Assembly: GCA_003665935.1 (NCBI GenBank) | Contig: QPLR01000002.1 | Span: 310,001-374,000 of the forward strand | Source: Halobellus sp. Atlit-31R | Lineage (GTDB): Archaea; Halobacteriota; Halobacteria; Halobacteriales; Haloferacaceae | Direction: 5' to 3' | DNA length: 64,000 nucleotides | Part shown: in pieces, positions 50,390 to 59,461 of the stretch | Layout of the letters: each line of letters begins with the position of its first letter | Position numbering within the stretch: the stretch's first letter is position 1 | Position numbers and translations under genes: made by a program | Notes under the pieces: model-generated | Told to the model about the DNA's origin: nothing | Seen by the model: the letters and a program-made list of their open reading frames with translations, nothing else | Database searches by the model: none

Positions 50390-50737
50390 ATGCTTCTAGT
50401 ACGCGGCCACGCCGGCGGGACTGCCCTGACCGGGACTATCTTCGAGCGCGGCGAGCGTGCGCCCTCCTACAAGGGAGCGCCCGACGAGGACGCTCCCTAC
50501 GTCTGGGTCTGCGATGCGTTCTACGAGGTCGAGAGCGGCGGCTCGGAGACGACGATCGACGGTGAGACGATCAACGTCGCGTTCGAGTCGCCGATGCCGC
50601 GCGGGTTCGAGACGCGCGAGCGGGCGCTCGAAGCGGCCGAAGAACACGTCCGGACGCAGTTCGCCCGCGTCGGCGTGCCCGAATCCGAGGTCGAGATCGA
50701 GGTCATCAAAGAGGAACCGGGCGCAGAACACCCGTAG
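50390..50737 (+). CDS. Conserved haloarchaeal protein of unknown function
   Basis: 115 residues; opens MLLVRGHAGGTALTGTIFER and includes DEDAPYVWVCDAFYEVESGG and RALEAAEEHVRTQFARVGVPESEVEIEVIKEE. A GCTTTTCC element 26 bases before ATG 50390 supports the start. No enzyme signature. I recall a similar haloarchaeal family (DUF7113) but am not certain. It lies between nurA and herA on the opposite strand, so may be a passenger or a regulator of the pair. Confidence 0.75.
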   Translation: MLLVRGHAGGTALTGTIFERGERAPSYKGAPDEDAPYVWVCDAFYEVESGGSETTIDGETINVAFESPMPRGFETRERALEAAEEHVRTQFARVGVPESEVEIEVIKEEPGAEHP

Positions 50738-50757
50738 TCGGGGGCGACCGACGCCGA

Positions 50758-52125
50758 CTACTCCAGATCGCCCCACCGCACGTCGTCGTAGCGCTTGACC
50801 TCGTCGCTGTCGAGCGCGTCCGCGAACTTCCGCCGCAGCGAGGACTTCTCTCTGGCGCTGATCCGGGCGAGTTCGTCGGCCTTCGCGACGGCTTCGGGCG
50901 GCCCGCGTCGGGCCGCGATGTCGCCGAGGATCTGTCGGGTGATCGCCTCGCGCGTCTCCTCTTGACGGGCGAACGCGTACGGTGTCTCGATGCGGTAGAG
51001 GACGTCCGTTTGTGGCTCGTAGACGGCAGCGAAGCACGTCTCGTAGAGCTTCGGCTCCAGTTTGCGCTCGACGCCGAAGGCGTCGCCGTCGGCCGCGACA
51101 GTGGCGTCCACGCCGCCGCGGGAGACGAACCAGTTCGTGAACGTCAGTTCGTCCGTCCGACGCCCCTCGGGGCCGTGTGTTCGCTCCCCGTCCCGCGTCG
51201 ACTCGTCGTCGCGCCGCTCCAGCAGTCGGGTGAAGAACGCCGCGTCGTCGGTCCATGGCACGTCGATCTCGCGGTCACCCTCCCGGAGCGTGCCGACGAC
51301 CCGTTTCGAGGCAGGGTTCTTGACGAAGCCGCAGAGCGGGACGTCGCGCTCGACGAACGACTCGACGAGGCGGACGTAGTTTTCCACGATGGAGCGCGGT
51401 TTCAACTCCGCCGTGAGCTCTCGGAGTTCGGCGTCGCGTTCGCGCCAGTTGAGCAGTTCGACGGGGTAGAGGGGGCCGTCGAGGATGAGCAGATCCGAGA
51501 CCCGGTCGGCGTGTTCGAGCGCGTGCGAACTCTCGGCGAGGTAGAGCGCGAGCGCGTGGACGATGCCCTCGGCGTAACGGTTGACTCTCGGGACCTGGAG
51601 CACGCGCCAGCGGCCGTAGCCCTCGTCGACCTTCCGCCAGGGCTCGTCTAAGAGGACGGTCTCGTCGTTGACGTGCGTCGCCGCGACCAGACTGCGGTGC
51701 CGGTGGAGTTCTAAGTCCGAGGGCACCGCGGCCATCGCGGCCTGCGCGAGATCGACCACGAGCCCGTTCTTGAACGTCGTCGGGTTGATCGTCCCCGAGT
51801 CGAGGCCGTGGACCGTCTCGAACGGCGGCGACGCGAGCGCGACGTCCTCGGCGTCGGCCGCGCGCAGTCGCTTCTCGTCGATGGGCTCGACGACGACGCG
51901 TCCGTCGGGGCCGTAGAGGGGGTCGAGGAAGTGCTCCCAGATCCGCGCTGCGACGTCGACGTGGTCGGCGTCGTCCACGTGGCGCGCGAGATACGCCGCG
52001 AGGTCGGCGATGCTGTCGACGTGGACGGGATCGAGTGTCACGTCCGTGTCCTGGCGGCCGCGCGAGAAAAAGCCCTCGTCGGCACGGTCGCCGGCGGGGG
52101 CGGGATGCGTGCCCGTGTCGACCAT
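50758..52125 (-). CDS. nurA: NurA 5'-3' nuclease
   Basis: 455 residues from ATG 52125; the frame is open further upstream but is antisense to another gene there. NurA RNase H-fold: the acid in VHGLDSGTINPTTFKNGLVVDLA, then SDLLILDGPLYPVELLNWRE, FVKNPASKRVVG and a long C-terminal part with YETCFAAVYEPQTDVLYRIETPYAFAR. The nuclease works with the HerA translocase in end resection. It lies 500 bases upstream of herA on the same strand; its neighbour DUF gene on the other strand interrupts the usual tandem. Confidence 0.88.
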   Translation of the reverse strand: MVDTGTHPAPAGDRADEGFFSRGRQDTDVTLDPVHVDSIADLAAYLARHVDDADHVDVAARIWEHFLDPLYGPDGRVVVEPIDEKRLRAADAEDVALASPPFETVHGLDSGTINPTTFKNGLVVDLAQAAMAAVPSDLELHRHRSLVAATHVNDETVLLDEPWRKVDEGYGRWRVLQVPRVNRYAEGIVHALALYLAESSHALEHADRVSDLLILDGPLYPVELLNWRERDAELRELTAELKPRSIVENYVRLVESFVERDVPLCGFVKNPASKRVVGTLREGDREIDVPWTDDAAFFTRLLERRDDESTRDGERTHGPEGRRTDELTFTNWFVSRGGVDATVAADGDAFGVERKLEPKLYETCFAAVYEPQTDVLYRIETPYAFARQEETREAITRQILGDIAARRGPPEAVAKADELARISAREKSSLRRKFADALDSDEVKRYDDVRWGDLE

Positions 52126-52209
52126 AGTGTCGTTACCGCCCGTGTTGCCGCCGCTGAGCCGGGCACAGAGTGAGAAAGGGCAATACGTGTCGGAACCGTA
52201 CTCCCGGTT

Positions 52210-52869
52210 GTGACGATTACCGCGGTGGGGTTCGACCTCGACGAGACGCTCGCCGTCCCGGTGCGGGACCGGGCGACGATCCTGAGCGACGCGGCCGACG
52301 TCGCCGGCGCGCCGTCGCTCTCCCGCGAGGCGTATCTGGACGCGCACGCCCGGAACCTCACCCGCGAGACGCGGACGCCCATCTTCGCGGACTTGCTCGA
52401 CGACCACGACGCCGACGTCGACCCGGCAGCGGTCGCGGCCGCCTACCGACGAGAGATCGCGGACGCGCTCGTTCCCGTTCCGGGCGTCGAAGCGTTCCTC
52501 CGTCAGCTCCGCGAGACGTACCGGACCGGCCTCCTCACGAACGGCCCGCGCGTGGCACAGCGCGACAAACTGCTCACGCTCGGCTGGACCGACCTGTTCG
52601 ACGTGGCGCTCGTGACCGGCGAACTCGACGCCGGTAAGCCCGATCCGGCCGCGTTCGCGGCTCTCATCGACGCGCTCGGGAGCGAACCGGTCGAGACGGC
52701 GTTCGTCGGCGACGACGTCGACGCCGACATCGCCGGCGCGGCCGACGCCGGACTCGTCCCGGTACAGGTCCGGTACGAGGGCGGCCCGGAGGCGTCGCCG
52801 CGGGCGGCGGTCCAGCTCCGTCGGGACGACCTCGTAGACCGGCTGCCGGACGTGCTCGCCGACCTGTGA
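52210..52869 (+). CDS. HAD-superfamily hydrolase
   Basis: 219 residues from GTG 52210. Motif I VGFDLDETLAVPVRD (nucleophile DxDET), motif II GLLTNGPRVAQ, motif III Lys in TGELDAGKPDPAAFAALI and motif IV AFVGDDVDADIAGAADAGL, with a helical cap in between. It fits the phosphoglycolate phosphatase/haloacid dehalogenase-like subfamily IA. Substrate unknown. It is divergent from nurA with 84 bases between. Confidence 0.88.
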   Translation: MTITAVGFDLDETLAVPVRDRATILSDAADVAGAPSLSREAYLDAHARNLTRETRTPIFADLLDDHDADVDPAAVAAAYRREIADALVPVPGVEAFLRQLRETYRTGLLTNGPRVAQRDKLLTLGWTDLFDVALVTGELDAGKPDPAAFAALIDALGSEPVETAFVGDDVDADIAGAADAGLVPVQVRYEGGPEASPRAAVQLRRDDLVDRLPDVLADL

Positions 52870-52939
52870 TCGGCATCCGCGCCAGCGTCGGCGTCGGTGC
52901 CGACAGTGGTGTCGATGCCGGTACTGAACCGAGACTGAC

Positions 52940-53007
52940 GTTGACGCCGACATCGACGCAGACCCGCGACGTTGACACCGACATCGACGCAGACCCGCGA
53001 CGTTGAC
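52940..53007. repeat. 31-bp tandem repeat, two copies plus a partial third
   Basis: Unit begins GTTGACGCCGACATCGACGC; copies at 52940 and 52971 differ by one base; a partial copy GTTGAC begins at 53002. It lies between the HAD hydrolase and the stop codon of the 53008 gene. A related GACGTTGACGCCG sequence precedes it. No spacers, not a CRISPR. Confidence 0.85.
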
Positions 53008-53382
53008 TCACTCCCCGTTCGCAACCACCTGGAGCGCCGGCAGCAGCCACTTTACCTGCGCACCGTCCTCGACGAAGACGAGCGTGCGCGGCGGCTCGAC
53101 CGCTTTCGGCCGGACGCGGAGGCCCGCCTCACGCGCCGCCTCGGCGACGGCGTCCACGTCGGTCTCGAACTCGACGCGGGCGCGGTCGGGCTGGACGAAG
53201 ACGCCGGCGACGCGGTCGCCGCTCCGCTCGATGGCGTAGGCGAACGCGCCGTCGGGCGTCGGCCCCACGTCCGGGTCGGCGTCCGTGACCGCGAGCGACC
53301 CGAGCGCGTCCTCGTGGCCGGTCACTTCCGAGGCGAGAAACTGCGCGATGCGACGCCCGTCCGACAGTCGCTCCGAGACCAT
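53008..53382 (-). CDS. Conserved haloarchaeal protein, unknown function
   Basis: 124 residues; opens MVSERLSDGRRIAQFLASEV and ends RTLVFVEDGAQVKWLLPALQVVANGE, with GAFAYAIERSGDRVAGVFVQPDRARVEFETDV between. Alternating strands and helices suggest a small soluble alpha/beta protein. No catalytic motif is visible. The last residues are strongly hydrophobic (WLLPALQVV), possibly an interface. It lies immediately before the 31-bp repeat on the same strand as DUF2240. Confidence 0.72.
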   Translation of the reverse strand: MVSERLSDGRRIAQFLASEVTGHEDALGSLAVTDADPDVGPTPDGAFAYAIERSGDRVAGVFVQPDRARVEFETDVDAVAEAAREAGLRVRPKAVEPPRTLVFVEDGAQVKWLLPALQVVANGE

Positions 53383-53483
53383 ACCCGAGCGTTCGACGCG
53401 AGACGAAAAGAGGGCTCCGTTCGTCGCCGGCGGGGGTGACCGCGGATGCGGCCGGCGACGCGCCGGACGCTGCCTGCGACGGG

Positions 53484-53930
53484 CTACTCCTCGAACTCCG
53501 CCTGCGCCGCCGCTACTGCGTCGGCGACGTCTACGTCGTGCTCGCGGGCGTACAGCGCCGCCGCCGCCTCTACCGAGATTCCGAGGCGTCGCTGGCGTTC
53601 GTTCACGTCGGCGACGACCTCCTGTTTGTCACGACCGGCCGCCACGAGGGCGTCGAGGATACGCTCGAAGACCGACTGCTCGCGGAGGATCGACTGATCC
53701 GGCTCGTACTCCTCGGGCACGACCACGTCGGCGGGGTCGAACTGCGCGACGATCTCGCCGTCCTCGCGCGCGAGCAGACCGCGACCCGCCGCCACGTCGA
53801 TGAGCCGCTTTGCCTGATCCGGCGAGAACCAGTTCCGATCCAACGAGAGCGCGACGACGAACTCCCCGTCGCCGAGGCGTCGCGTCCCCTGCTGTTTGAA
53901 CGGAACGGCGACCGCGACTTCGAGGCTCAT
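53484..53930 (-). CDS. DUF2240 family protein
   Basis: 148 residues from ATG 53930. Sequence opens MSLEVAVAVPFKQQGTRRLGD and has EFVVALSLDRNWFSPDQAKRLIDVAAGRGLL, which is the DUF2240 pattern: an archaeal family with a winged helix-like N-terminal and helical C-terminal (VFERILDALVAAGRDKQEVVADVN). Function unknown; a nucleic acid-related role has been considered because of the winged-helix-like layout. The two genes at 53008 and 53976 share its direction and spacing is about 50-100 bases. Confidence 0.85.
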   Translation of the reverse strand: MSLEVAVAVPFKQQGTRRLGDGEFVVALSLDRNWFSPDQAKRLIDVAAGRGLLAREDGEIVAQFDPADVVVPEEYEPDQSILREQSVFERILDALVAAGRDKQEVVADVNERQRRLGISVEAAAALYAREHDVDVADAVAAAQAEFEE

Positions 53931-53975
53931 ACCGCCACTGGGACGGCGACCGCACAAGGAGTCCCCGGTTTCCGG

Positions 53976-54161
53976 TCAGTACTGGTCCGCCGTCCCGAGG
54001 AGCAAGAGCAGCGCCGCGACGGCGGAGGCGACGCCGCTCGCCGCGGCGACTGGAACCGCCGAGAGAACGCCGACGGCTCCGCCGCAGGCGAGACTGACTC
54101 CCATCCCTCCGAGCACGTAGTCGAATCGCGTCGGCGCGTCCTGCGGGAGGGTCTCAACCAT
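53976..54161 (-). CDS. Small membrane protein, 61 residues
   Basis: Opens MVETLPQDAPTRFDYVLGG and has two hydrophobic helices (MGVSLACGGAVGVLSAVPVAAA, GVASAVAALLLLLGTADQY). Haloarchaeal small membrane proteins of this kind are common and uncharacterised. AT-rich AATTATATCTAATTA just upstream (54168-54182) is a clear promoter-like element on the minus strand, about 7-20 bases before the ATG; a leaderless start there would be tight, so an alternative start cannot be excluded. Confidence 0.6.
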   Translation of the reverse strand: MVETLPQDAPTRFDYVLGGMGVSLACGGAVGVLSAVPVAAASGVASAVAALLLLLGTADQY

Positions 54162-54432
54162 CTGTAATTAGATATAATTAGGGGACGGCAGGAATATCTT
54201 GTGGTCTCTCGGTTCTATCAGACGTACCGGAACTGACATAAACGCGGGTCGGAATCGGAACCCGTCTGGCTAAACACAGTACGAGGAAATCGGACTCGTC
54301 GAACTTCTGTCCCATATCTGTCTCGTCAGCACGCTCTCGTTCCACTTGTGGGCTTTCCCGCGACGCGCACGTCCGCGGCTCGAACGGGAAATCACACCGA
54401 GATTTAATATCTTCGGCGTCTGTCTTCGGGTA

Positions 54433-56100
54433 ATGCTGCACAGTTCCGGGCCGCTGCTGTCGATCGACCTGACAGCGCGGGAAAGCACGGCGACGGCGAT
54501 AGACGACGTTCTCGAATCGTACATCGGCGGTCGGGGGGTCGCGACGAAACTCGCACACGACCGGATCCCGTTCGACGCGGATCCGCTCGGCGCGGAGAAC
54601 CGTCTGTTCCTCACGACAGGACCGATGCAGGCCTCGCAGATGAGCTTCACGGGGCGGATGAACGCCACGGCGGTGTCGCCGCTGACTGACGGCCTGCTCT
54701 CGTCGAACGCCGGCGGATTTATGTCGCGACACTTCGCCGACACGGGCTACAGCGCCGTCGAACTTACTGGCGCGAGCGACGATCTCCTCGTCGTTCACGT
54801 CCGCGACGACGGCGTCGAGTTCGAGGAGGTGCCGGATCTGGCGTCGGCGACCGTCCCCGAGACCTGCGCGTACGTCCGCGAGGAACACGGCCTCGACGCC
54901 GACCACGTCGCGTGTATCGGGCCGGCGGGCGAGAACCGGGTCCGGTTCGCCTCGATTATGACGACCGAGGAGCGGGCGTTCGGGCGCGGCGGACTCGGTG
55001 CCGTCTTGGGCGCGAAGAACGTCAAGGCGGTCACGTTCGACGGGGACTCCGCGCCGGAGATCGAGATCCCGGCCGGTCAGATGGAGATCCACCGGGAGGC
55101 CGCGACCGACGACCACATCATGAAGCAACAGGGCACGGTCGCGGTGATGGATCTCGCGAACGAGGTGAACGGTCTGCCGTCGTACTACTTCTCCGAGCAG
55201 ACGTTCGAGGGCGTCGAAGGGATCAACGGCGACGCGGTCGCCGAGAAGAAGTACAAGAAGGGAACGTGTTCGGCGTGTGCGTTCGCGTGTAAACTGCCCA
55301 CGAGGGACGAGGAACGGGGCGTCGAGACCGAGGGGCCGGAGTTCGAGGTGGCGATGGCGTTCGGATCGAACTCCGGCGTCGACGACATCGTCGACGTGAT
55401 GAAGTCGAACGAGCGCTGTGACGTCTACGGCCTCGATGCGATCTCTGCGGGGAACACGATCGCCGCGTATCTGGCGGCCAACGACGCCTTCGGGGACACG
55501 GAACTGATTCTCGATCTGCTCGAGAAGATCGCCCATCGCGACGGCGTCGGCGACGCGCTCGCGGAGGGTGTCAGTCGGGTCGCCGACGACCTCGGCGTCG
55601 AGAACTGGTCGGTGAAGAATATGGACTTCGCCGCCCACGAGGGCCGCGTCCTGCACGGACAGGCGCTGTCGTACGCGGTGGCGAACCGGGGCGCGGACCA
55701 CATGTACGCGACGTTCTACTCCGTGGAGTATCCGCTCGTCCCCGACGACCAGGCGATGGACCCCGTCGGGTTCGACGGGAAGGCCGAGCGGCTCGTCGAA
55801 CGCGAGAACCTGATGGCGCTGAACGACAGCGGGGTCGTCTGCAAGTTCTCCCGCGACTATATGACGCCGGCCCGCTACGAGATGCTGTTCGGCGCGGACT
55901 TCGAGGAGCTGCTGGCCGTCGGCGGCCGGACCGTGACGCTGGAGCGGCACTTCAACAACGAGCGCGGCTTCGACAGCGCCGACGACAGCCTCCCGTACGC
56001 GGACCAGCTGCCGGGGCTCGACGAGGCGATCAGCGAGTACTACGAACTCCGCGAGTGGAACAGCGACGGGACCGTCCCGAGCGGCACGGTCCCCGCGTAG
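54433..56100 (+). CDS. Tungsten-containing aldehyde:ferredoxin oxidoreductase family protein
   Basis: 555 residues from ATG 54433. AOR N-terminal domain (LHSSGPLLSIDLTARESTATAID, IGGRGVATKLAHDR), then pterin-binding motifs (GRGGLGAVLGAKNVKAVTFDG) and the [4Fe-4S] ligands Cys279, 282 and 286 (TCSACAFACKLP) with Cys470 (GVVCKF). These enzymes oxidise aldehydes to acids, passing electrons to ferredoxin with a tungsten-bis-pterin cofactor. Somewhat shorter than the 605-residue Pyrococcus AOR, but domain order and cysteines are complete. An AT-rich GATTTAATATC precedes the ATG by about 15-22 bases. It lies with an MFS carrier and PxpA-like gene. Confidence 0.92.
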   Translation: MLHSSGPLLSIDLTARESTATAIDDVLESYIGGRGVATKLAHDRIPFDADPLGAENRLFLTTGPMQASQMSFTGRMNATAVSPLTDGLLSSNAGGFMSRHFADTGYSAVELTGASDDLLVVHVRDDGVEFEEVPDLASATVPETCAYVREEHGLDADHVACIGPAGENRVRFASIMTTEERAFGRGGLGAVLGAKNVKAVTFDGDSAPEIEIPAGQMEIHREAATDDHIMKQQGTVAVMDLANEVNGLPSYYFSEQTFEGVEGINGDAVAEKKYKKGTCSACAFACKLPTRDEERGVETEGPEFEVAMAFGSNSGVDDIVDVMKSNERCDVYGLDAISAGNTIAAYLAANDAFGDTELILDLLEKIAHRDGVGDALAEGVSRVADDLGVENWSVKNMDFAAHEGRVLHGQALSYAVANRGADHMYATFYSVEYPLVPDDQAMDPVGFDGKAERLVERENLMALNDSGVVCKFSRDYMTPARYEMLFGADFEELLAVGGRTVTLERHFNNERGFDSADDSLPYADQLPGLDEAISEYYELREWNSDGTVPSGTVPA

Positions 56101-56118
56101 GGGCCCGACCGCCTCTAT

Positions 56119-57489
56119 TCACGCCGACGCCGAGTCGGGGGCGTCGGCACCGAACCCGATGACGAGAACTCCCGCGAGCGCGAATCCGACCGCCAGCGGA
56201 GCCAGCGCGACCAGGTAGCTCACGTCCACGAGGCTCCCGGCGAGGATCGGCCCCAGAATGCCGGCGACCCGGCCAGTGCCCTCTGCTACGCCGGAGCCGG
56301 TGCTCCGGAGACTCGTCGGGAACTGGGCCGGCGTGTACGCCCGGAGCGACCCGAATGCGCCGACGGAAAAGAAGCTCGCCGCCAACAGCCCGACCAGGAA
56401 CGGCCAGAATCCGGAGAACCGGGCGAATCCGACGCCCGGCAGGGCGGCAGCGAAGAGATACGTGCCGAGCCCCGACAGAACGAGATAGCTGCCGAGCGTC
56501 CGCTTGGGACCGATCCGCTCGACCAGATGGGCGGCGCTCACGTAGCCCGGAATCTGGACGAGGCTGGCGAGCAGCAGGTACTGGTAGGTGCCGCCGACGA
56601 GCTGTGCCGCACCGACAGCACCCGGAAGCCAGATGAACACGCCGAAGAAGCCGAGGTTGGTCCCGAACCACGCCAGCGAGGTCACGGTGGTCCGGCGGGC
56701 GAGCGACGGCGCGAGCAGCCGCCCTATCGCGGAGTCGCCGCCGTCCGAGGAGCGAACCCCGAGCGACGACGCCGAGATGTCGACGTCCGCCCCGTTCGTC
56801 CGCGCGATGGCCCGGAGACGGTCTCGGGCCTCGGCTGCGCGTCCTCGCGTGGCCAGATAGTGCGGTGAATCGCCGAGTCTCCGGAGCAGCGGCAGGAGGA
56901 CGATCGGTGACGCGCCGAGCACGAAGAGATACCGCCAGCGGTCGATCGGGCCCGGAGTAGCGGGGAGCACGGCGGGCGTGAGCAGGAGCCACGCCAGGAC
57001 CACCGACGCGATCGAGCCGATCGCCCAGAAGGCGTCCAGATAGGTGAGATAGCGGTCCCGCCGGTCGTCGGCGAGATGTTCGCTGAGGTAGACGGTCGTG
57101 GCGGTGGCGGTCCCGCCGATACCGATCCCGGTCAGGACACGCAGTACCGACGCGGAGACGACGCCCGTCGCCAGTGCTGTGAGGCCGGCGGAGACGGCGT
57201 AGAGCGCCACCATCAGCCGAAGCGTCCGGAGCCGCCCGTACCGGTCGGCGAGTCGCCCCCCGATCGGACTCCCGAGAACCATCCCGCCGAGACTGGCACT
57301 CCCGAGGATGCCGGCGGCGGTTCCCGAGAGCGACCACGTCTCGGTCATCGTCGGGAGCGCGAACGAGATGAGAAGCACCTCCATCGCCGCGAGCGCCCAC
57401 GTCGCGCCGGTCGCCGCGAGTAGCTTCCGCTGGGCGGGTCCGTGCTGGATCCCGTTCAACACGTCGCCGACCGAGCGAAACTCAGACAT
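56119..57489 (-). CDS. MFS transporter (sugar/aromatic acid symporter type)
   Basis: 456 residues from ATG 57489, about 12 hydrophobic helices. Motif A between TM2 and TM3 reads GSPIGGRLADRYGRLRTLR, a second RERIGPKRT-like turn follows TM8. Helix 5 region and the MVLGSPIGG and LTGIGIGGTATATTVYLSEHL segments match the AAHS/SP branch. It is convergent with the AOR gene (18 bases between stops) and divergent from PxpA (185 bases), so a shared role in import of an organic acid or amide is possible. Substrate unknown. Confidence 0.85.
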   Translation of the reverse strand: MSEFRSVGDVLNGIQHGPAQRKLLAATGATWALAAMEVLLISFALPTMTETWSLSGTAAGILGSASLGGMVLGSPIGGRLADRYGRLRTLRLMVALYAVSAGLTALATGVVSASVLRVLTGIGIGGTATATTVYLSEHLADDRRDRYLTYLDAFWAIGSIASVVLAWLLLTPAVLPATPGPIDRWRYLFVLGASPIVLLPLLRRLGDSPHYLATRGRAAEARDRLRAIARTNGADVDISASSLGVRSSDGGDSAIGRLLAPSLARRTTVTSLAWFGTNLGFFGVFIWLPGAVGAAQLVGGTYQYLLLASLVQIPGYVSAAHLVERIGPKRTLGSYLVLSGLGTYLFAAALPGVGFARFSGFWPFLVGLLAASFFSVGAFGSLRAYTPAQFPTSLRSTGSGVAEGTGRVAGILGPILAGSLVDVSYLVALAPLAVGFALAGVLVIGFGADAPDSASA

Positions 57490-57674
57490 CGGGATCGATC
57501 GAGACACGCGGGAGTTCGCGGCGGTCTCGGCGGAGCCGTCCGAGAGCGGGGCGACAGGCCGTGGTCTGGACCACGGACGACGAATCCGCACTGATCCAAG
57601 ATCTGGTTGCAGTCGGGGGCATTGAGTAGTCGCTCGTCCCAAAGGCTAATATATCTCGCCCCGAACGGCGATCT

Positions 57675-58436
57675 ATGGCACGGATTGACATAAACTGCGA
57701 TATGGGCGAGAGCTTCGGCAACTGGACGATGGGTCGGGACGACGAGGTGATGCCGTACATCACGTCCGCAAACGTCGCCGGCGGCTACCACGGCGGCGAC
57801 CCGCACGTGATGCGGGAGACGGTCCGACTCGCCGCGGAACACGACGTCGGCGTCGGCGTGCATCCGGGCCTACCGGACAAGATGGGGTTCGGCCGCCGGA
57901 AGATGGACGCGACGCCCGAGGAGGTCAGAGACTACGTCACCTACCAGCTCGGCGCACTCCGAGCGTTCTGTGACCAGTACGGCGTCACCTTCCAGCACGT
58001 CAAGCCCCACGGGGCGATGTACTCGATGCTCTCGGAGAGCCCCGAGCACGCGAGAGCGGTGATGGAGGGGATCCTCGACGTCGACGAGGACCTCATCTAC
58101 CTCGCCACGGATATGAACATCTACGAGGTCGCACAGGAGTACGACGACCTCGACGCCGTCTTCGAGGGCTACGTCGACCTGGAGTACAACCCCGACCGGA
58201 GTCTGATCGTCGAACAGGAGAAGCAGGCTCGAGACCCGGACCTCGTCGCGGACCGACTCGTCAGCATCGCCACGGACGGGACGGTCGAAGCCGCCAACGG
58301 CGAGGTGATCGAAGTCCCGGCCGACAGCATCTGCATCCACGGCGACACCCCGAACGTCGTCGAGATTCTCGAAACCGTCCACAGCCGAATGGACGAACAC
58401 GGCATCGAGCTCGCACCGCTTCACGAAATCGTCTGA
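57675..58436 (+). CDS. pxpA: LamB/YcsF family protein (5-oxoprolinase subunit A-like)
   Basis: 253 residues, standard length. MARIDINCDMGESFGNW is the family N-terminal signature; SANVAGGYHGGDPHVMRETV and HVKPHGAMYS follow. PxpA with PxpB and PxpC opens 5-oxoproline to glutamate with ATP; other members belong to carboxylation-dependent lactam degradation. The usual Cys in SANIACGFHAGDP is Gly here. PxpB/PxpC are not in the window; the biotin carboxylase at 62.4 kb points to a related carboxylase complex. AT-rich TAATATATC ~25 bases upstream is a probable TATA box. Confidence 0.87.
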   Translation: MARIDINCDMGESFGNWTMGRDDEVMPYITSANVAGGYHGGDPHVMRETVRLAAEHDVGVGVHPGLPDKMGFGRRKMDATPEEVRDYVTYQLGALRAFCDQYGVTFQHVKPHGAMYSMLSESPEHARAVMEGILDVDEDLIYLATDMNIYEVAQEYDDLDAVFEGYVDLEYNPDRSLIVEQEKQARDPDLVADRLVSIATDGTVEAANGEVIEVPADSICIHGDTPNVVEILETVHSRMDEHGIELAPLHEIV

Positions 58437-58615
58437 GCGTTTCGAGCGCCGGCGGTCGGACCCGTTGTAACTTTTCGGTGAACCGACCCGGACCACATCC
58501 TCGTTACTTTTTCGCCGCTGCCATCCACCCTCGAAGAGCGCCCCGCGATTCCACTCTGCGGGCACTGGAGATCGTCAAAAAAGCCGAAAACGAAAACCGC
58601 GACGCACCGGGACGG
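58437..58615. terminator. Convergent intergenic region after pxpA
   Basis: About 180 bases between the ends of pxpA and the permease gene. Two T-rich stretches on the plus strand (AACTTTTCGG near 58470 and GTTACTTTTTCGC near 58505) look like terminators for pxpA, and a TTTTCG-like run on the minus strand (CGTTTTCGGCTTTTTTGACG, 58575-58600) for the ABC operon. Confidence 0.45.
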
Positions 58616-59461
58616 TCAGTGCGATTCGTCCGCCGAACTCGATCGGTAGAGCACGGCGATCGCGACGCTGATCAGGATGAACGAGAGGACGACGGTGAAG
58701 CCCGCGAGGGCGAACACCTCCGGCGACAGTTCGACCTGCAACTTCGCGAAGACGTACGTCGGAACGGTGTTCCGACCGAACTGGAGGAAGACCGTCCGCG
58801 AGAACTCGTTGAACGAGAGGACGAAGCTGAAGATGACCGCGCTGATCAGTCCCGGCCGGATCTGCGGCAGGACGACGTAGCGGAACGTCTCGAACTCGTT
58901 TGCGCCCAGATCGGCACTTGCGAGGAGGACGTCCTCACGCACCGTCGACATACTGGTGAGGATGACGAGGAACGCGAAGGGGAACGCCCAGATGACGTGG
59001 CCGATCACCGTCGAGACGAACGGCTGGCCGAATCCGATCTGCTTGAACAGCATCAGCAGACTGAACCCCTGCACGACGCCGGGAACGAAGAGGGGCAGGA
59101 TCATCGCGCCGACGAACGCCGCCTTGTAGCTCGTCTTCCGGTACGAGAGCGCGGCGAGCAGACCGAGCGCGGGTGCGACGACCATCGTCACCACGCCGAG
59201 CCAGAGCGATCGCTCCATCGCGGAGATGAGCGGCTCGCTCTGCAGCATCAGCTCGTACTTCGCCAGCGTGATCCCCTGCGGGACGCGGACGTACGAGGCG
59301 GTGTCCAGCGAGATGAACACGAGCATAATCGGCGGCGCGAGGATGTAGAGGATCCAGAAGCTGATGAACACCTTCCAGAGCCAGTCCTTCGACCGGTCCG
59401 AGAGCCACGCGTCCGGGTCGATCCGGAGCAGCGACGTCGGCGACGTCGTTTTCGTGCTCAT
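58616..59461 (-). CDS. ABC transporter permease, PotC-like
   Basis: 281 residues, six hydrophobic segments (WKVFISFWILYILAPPIMLVF, VTMVVAPALGLLAALSY, FVGAMILPLFVPGVVQGFSLL, VIGHVIWAFPFAFLVILT, ISAVIFSFVLSFNEFSR, LAGFTVVLSFILISVAIAVLY). The coupling loop ASADLGANEFETFRYVVLPQIRPG is the EAA motif. It is the second permease of a spermidine/putrescine-type importer. The ATG overlaps the end of the first permease gene by one base. The ligand may be a polyamine or another organic nitrogen compound. Confidence 0.9.
   Translation of the reverse strand: MSTKTTSPTSLLRIDPDAWLSDRSKDWLWKVFISFWILYILAPPIMLVFISLDTASYVRVPQGITLAKYELMLQSEPLISAMERSLWLGVVTMVVAPALGLLAALSYRKTSYKAAFVGAMILPLFVPGVVQGFSLLMLFKQIGFGQPFVSTVIGHVIWAFPFAFLVILTSMSTVREDVLLASADLGANEFETFRYVVLPQIRPGLISAVIFSFVLSFNEFSRTVFLQFGRNTVPTYVFAKLQVELSPEVFALAGFTVVLSFILISVAIAVLYRSSSADESH

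Noticed and set aside
50758..52953. 731-residue version of NurA
   Set aside because: The upstream part is antisense to the HAD hydrolase gene; NurA begins at ATG 52125.
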